Assembly: GCA_036897095.1 (NCBI GenBank)
Contig: JAYMSP010001205.1
Span: forward strand, 1 to 34,878
From: Plantago elongata
Lineage: Eukaryota > Streptophyta > Magnoliopsida > Lamiales > Plantaginaceae
DNA length: 34,878 nucleotides
Direction: 5' to 3'
Part shown: positions 32,337 through 34,878 of the stretch, one piece after another
Position numbering within the stretch: the stretch's first letter is position 1
Layout: every line of letters starts with the position of its first letter
Notes under the pieces: model-generated
What the model was told of the DNA's origin: nothing
Database searches by the model: none
Seen by the model: only the letters and a program-made list of their open reading frames with translations
Made by a program: the position numbers and the translations under genes

Positions 32337-33000
32337 TCGAGGACAGCTTTGAGGATGTTAATAAATCGATTATGGACACGGTTCAGGTACGTCTTTATCT
32401 TGTCTTTGGGATTGATCTTCGATGTTGATCAAGTTTATTTGTAGTTGTTACAAAAATGTATATTAGCCTAGGTGGTAATTGAGAACGAATATTAGACAAC
32501 TACATATATGATATCGCTCTTAGTAGGATGACCATTTATGTTGTAGCATCGACCTAATGGAAAGCAACTTTTTCTTTAATCTTGTATGTTGTGACCAATG
32601 GTTTTAGATTTGCATTGCAGCTTCCTCTCTTGCGTAGGATTTATTCCCCTCCGGACTACGTAAAGGATCTGAAGTTCCTCTTCATAGTCCTCCCGGCACT
32701 GTAAAGTTAAGTCCTTACTCCTTGGCTTCATTCGTACTGTCTAAGACTGTGATCCACTCCGCATAATTATTTTTTTATATTTGATGTTCAGTGCCTAATA
32801 GATAATAAGTACATATATGTTTAACACTTCCGATTTTATGAATTTCAAAACGTTGCTGGCAAAAGTTGTTGCTACAGAATGCTCCTTGAATTTCTTATGG
32901 CAAGAGCTGCTAGTCTATGTGTCATATTTTTCGAGGAACTTGACTCACTTGCTCAAGCCAGAGGTGCCTCTGGTGATTCTGGAGGTGTTATGGACATGCT
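32337..33000 (+). pseudogene. PEX6: PEX6-like peroxisomal AAA ATPase fragment
   Basis: Three old exons are visible. The first ends at 32386 (EDSFEDVNKSIMDTVQ, then GTACGTC). The second is 32621-32706 (LPLLRR, frame change, LFPSGLRKGSEV, SPPGTVK). The third is about 32850-33000 (TLLAKVVATECSLNFL, then an internal loss, then CVIFFEELDSLAQARGASGD). These match the second AAA domain of plant PEX6, the ATPase that recycles the PEX5 receptor at peroxisomes. Walker A GPPGTGK reads SPPGTVK and Walker B DELD reads EELD. The segment between the two Walker motifs is missing, the donor after exon 2 is TT instead of GT, and the acceptor before exon 3 is lost. It is a pseudogene. The family call is from recalled sequence similarity. 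Confidence 0.8.
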
Positions 33001-33225
33001 ACTATTTTGTTTAATGATGTTCCGACATGGTGTTTGTACTTACATTTCTAAGTTGTAGTCACTACTGCAGTTTGATCTTACCATTTCAGTATATATTAAT
33101 TAAACCTCGTTCAATTTATGTGTTTTTAATTTTTCCAGTAAATGTTTTTCATTAATGTGATGATTATTTTTCTTTCACCAATTGCAAAATAAATTCTATG
33201 ACTTCTAAATATTCCATCTTTTTAT

Positions 33226-33305
33226 AAAAAAAGAAATAATAATCCAATTTTATTATTAAAAAGAAAAAAGAATAATTTAGTAATTGGATTATTCTTTTTT
33301 TTATT
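33226..33305. repeat. Imperfect inverted repeat
   Basis: The phrase aataatccaatt recurs in inverted form as taattggattatt about 40 bp later, flanked by A and T runs, giving a long AT-rich hairpin. It may be a MITE core or simple fold-back DNA. Confidence 0.5.
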
Positions 33306-34878
33306 AAACTTATATTTCATTAGCATCAAACCACTGATACCATCTTCTCTCGGAATTAGAAACACTATTTGTATCCACTTTCCGCAATAATTGTACCTTA
33401 CAAATGAATGCAATAAAAATGGCTTAGGTAAGTATTATTAATATGCAATAACGTGTTGCTATTGTTTGAAAATGGGAAATTAGCCAAGCAGGCCTTTTTT
33501 AGCAACATTTATCAGTTGCCAACTCCTAATAATAGTAGCCATCCGAGCCGATGTAAACCACTTGCCTGGTAAATATTGGTAACTGCAAAAAAGTTGCCAA
33601 TGTTTGTTGGTAGTAGCCTTTCTTTTGTGTGAGAAGTTTGACCGCTATAGCTAAAAAAGATCACCATCAAACTATTTAGCATGAATCATTTGCATCAAAT
33701 TACTCATACATAAGTCTATTTGTGACAGGGTCAACTCTTATAGCATTAGTATTGTCTGTTACTAAAAAGCTTCTTTTTTCATAGTGTATATTCACACAAA
33801 AGTCCCTGTTAAAATTATCTATTTGCGAACTCACACAAAAGCAAGAAGCACATTTGTGATATCGTGAAATTGTACAAATAATATGTGAACTTGAAAATGT
33901 ATTGGTGACAACTACACTATTCATTCATTTAGCTTTAATTACATGCATGAACATGTACGCCTAATTATTTGATTGAATAAGTTACATCCACTTATGTGAA
34001 CAACCCCCAATGGTTACGCTACCAATATTTAGGCATGATCGATCGACCAACTAAAATTTTCAAATTAGTTAGACATATTTAATGATTATTGCGACCATCT
34101 ACACAGAGTACGTTGAACCAATCTAGTTTGTTAGATCTATTAGCGTAGTTAACGTTATATAATTTTAATCCATGTCAACAAGTAAAATGTATTAATAATC
34201 AATAGCTACAAAGTTTTATCATTTGAGCAATCCAATGAAGTAATTAGAGCATTCAAATAATTTTAAAAATGTTGAGATGCGTAATCTCAATCGGTAAATC
34301 CTAGAGGTTGGAGGGACACATGTAAACGAGTCAACAAGGACATGGGGACTAAGAGATCACGGTTATGGATGGCAATTCGGACCACCCGAACTGGACCGGA
34401 TGCGAGCTCGGCCTAGTCAAGCCCGATTTGACCAGTCCATTAAGGCTTATTGGGCCTGATATTGTAGCACATAGGTGGGGCATGGGTCTAATTCCCATAA
34501 GCCCGGCCCAACATGTATACATTCATAGTACAATATATATTATACTTATATAATATATAAATACTTTTAATTGTACTAATAAAAACAAGTATTAACAAGT
34601 ATACATATAAAAATAAGGAATTATCTCTAAATAATTTATATAAAATAAGACTTAAAATGAACATTGTAGTCTATTTGTAGAATCGTTTTATATTTAAGCG
34701 TTCATAACCAAGTTCATAACCAAGTAGCTTAATGGAAGATGTGAGAGTGGAAAAAGAAAATCATTTGCATTCTTTATATATGTTGTGTTGTTGACGGTTA
34801 AACCTTTCAATATAAAATATATATATTGAAAAAATAAAAAATGTTAGATATTATAAAAAGAGTAGAGAATTAAAAGAT
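33306..34878. other. AT-rich intergenic sequence with repeat remnants
   Basis: No supported gene is seen. The part at 33500-33620 has several GTTGCCAA/TTGGTAAC-like words reminiscent of CACTA subterminal repeats. The part at 34360-34520 is locally GC-rich, with ggcctagtc, gggcctgat and gcccggccc words, like an old dispersed repeat. A 12-bp tandem duplication (ttcataaccaag) is at 34702-34725. Confidence 0.45.

Noticed and set aside
33500..33620. CACTA transposon terminus
   Set aside because: The GTTGCCAA-like words are suggestive, but no CACTA end and no matching second terminus were found.
1..34878. tRNA, rRNA or CRISPR features
   Set aside because: No cloverleaf, conserved rRNA text or regularly spaced direct repeats were seen on either strand.

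Overview
This is plant nuclear DNA, most likely from a eudicot. It is AT-rich intergenic sequence packed with LTR retrotransposons, spliced GT-AG genes, MITE-like elements, one type-B response regulator gene and a fragment related to the peroxisomal ATPase PEX6. I cannot name the species from the sequence alone. There is no bacterial-style gene organisation.

Layout: (1) 1-8989 is a degenerate Ty3/gypsy element on the minus strand whose 3' LTR lies beyond the left edge. It holds gag, protease, RT, two RNase H modules and integrase, plus an extra spliced reading frame running antisense to pol (about 59-1620). Dual RNase H and the antisense frame point to the Tat lineage. Its 5' LTR is 8172-8989. 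(2) 8990-14094 holds the only apparently intact host gene, a six-exon minus-strand type-B response regulator (receiver plus GARP/Myb-like domain) that joins into 439 codons, with a TATA box upstream. (3) 14095 to about 25770 is a minus-strand Ty1/copia element of Sirevirus type: 3' LTR (14095-15553), a large env-like/extra ORF with small repeated exons, then RNase H, RT, integrase and a broken protease. Most of gag and the 5' LTR are missing. (4) About 25780-28858 is the 3' part of a second Tat-like element on the plus strand, ending in an LTR (28040-28858) of the same family as the one at 8172-8989. Its interior carries two antisense transcription units, each with a leader intron ending one base before an ATGTC start. 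(5) 28859-34878 holds a Stowaway-like remnant, a Sirevirus-family solo LTR (30060-31494) with a near-perfect 5-bp target duplication, two small TIR elements, a PEX6 pseudogene fragment (about 32337-33000) and AT-rich sequence.

The retroelement proteins all carry stops or frameshifts, so the elements look dead as autonomous units. The most interesting features are the antisense spliced genes in the Tat-like elements, the repeated exon-intron units in the Sirevirus extra gene, the intact but divergent response regulator between two retroelement blocks, and the chimeric junction near 25.77 kb.
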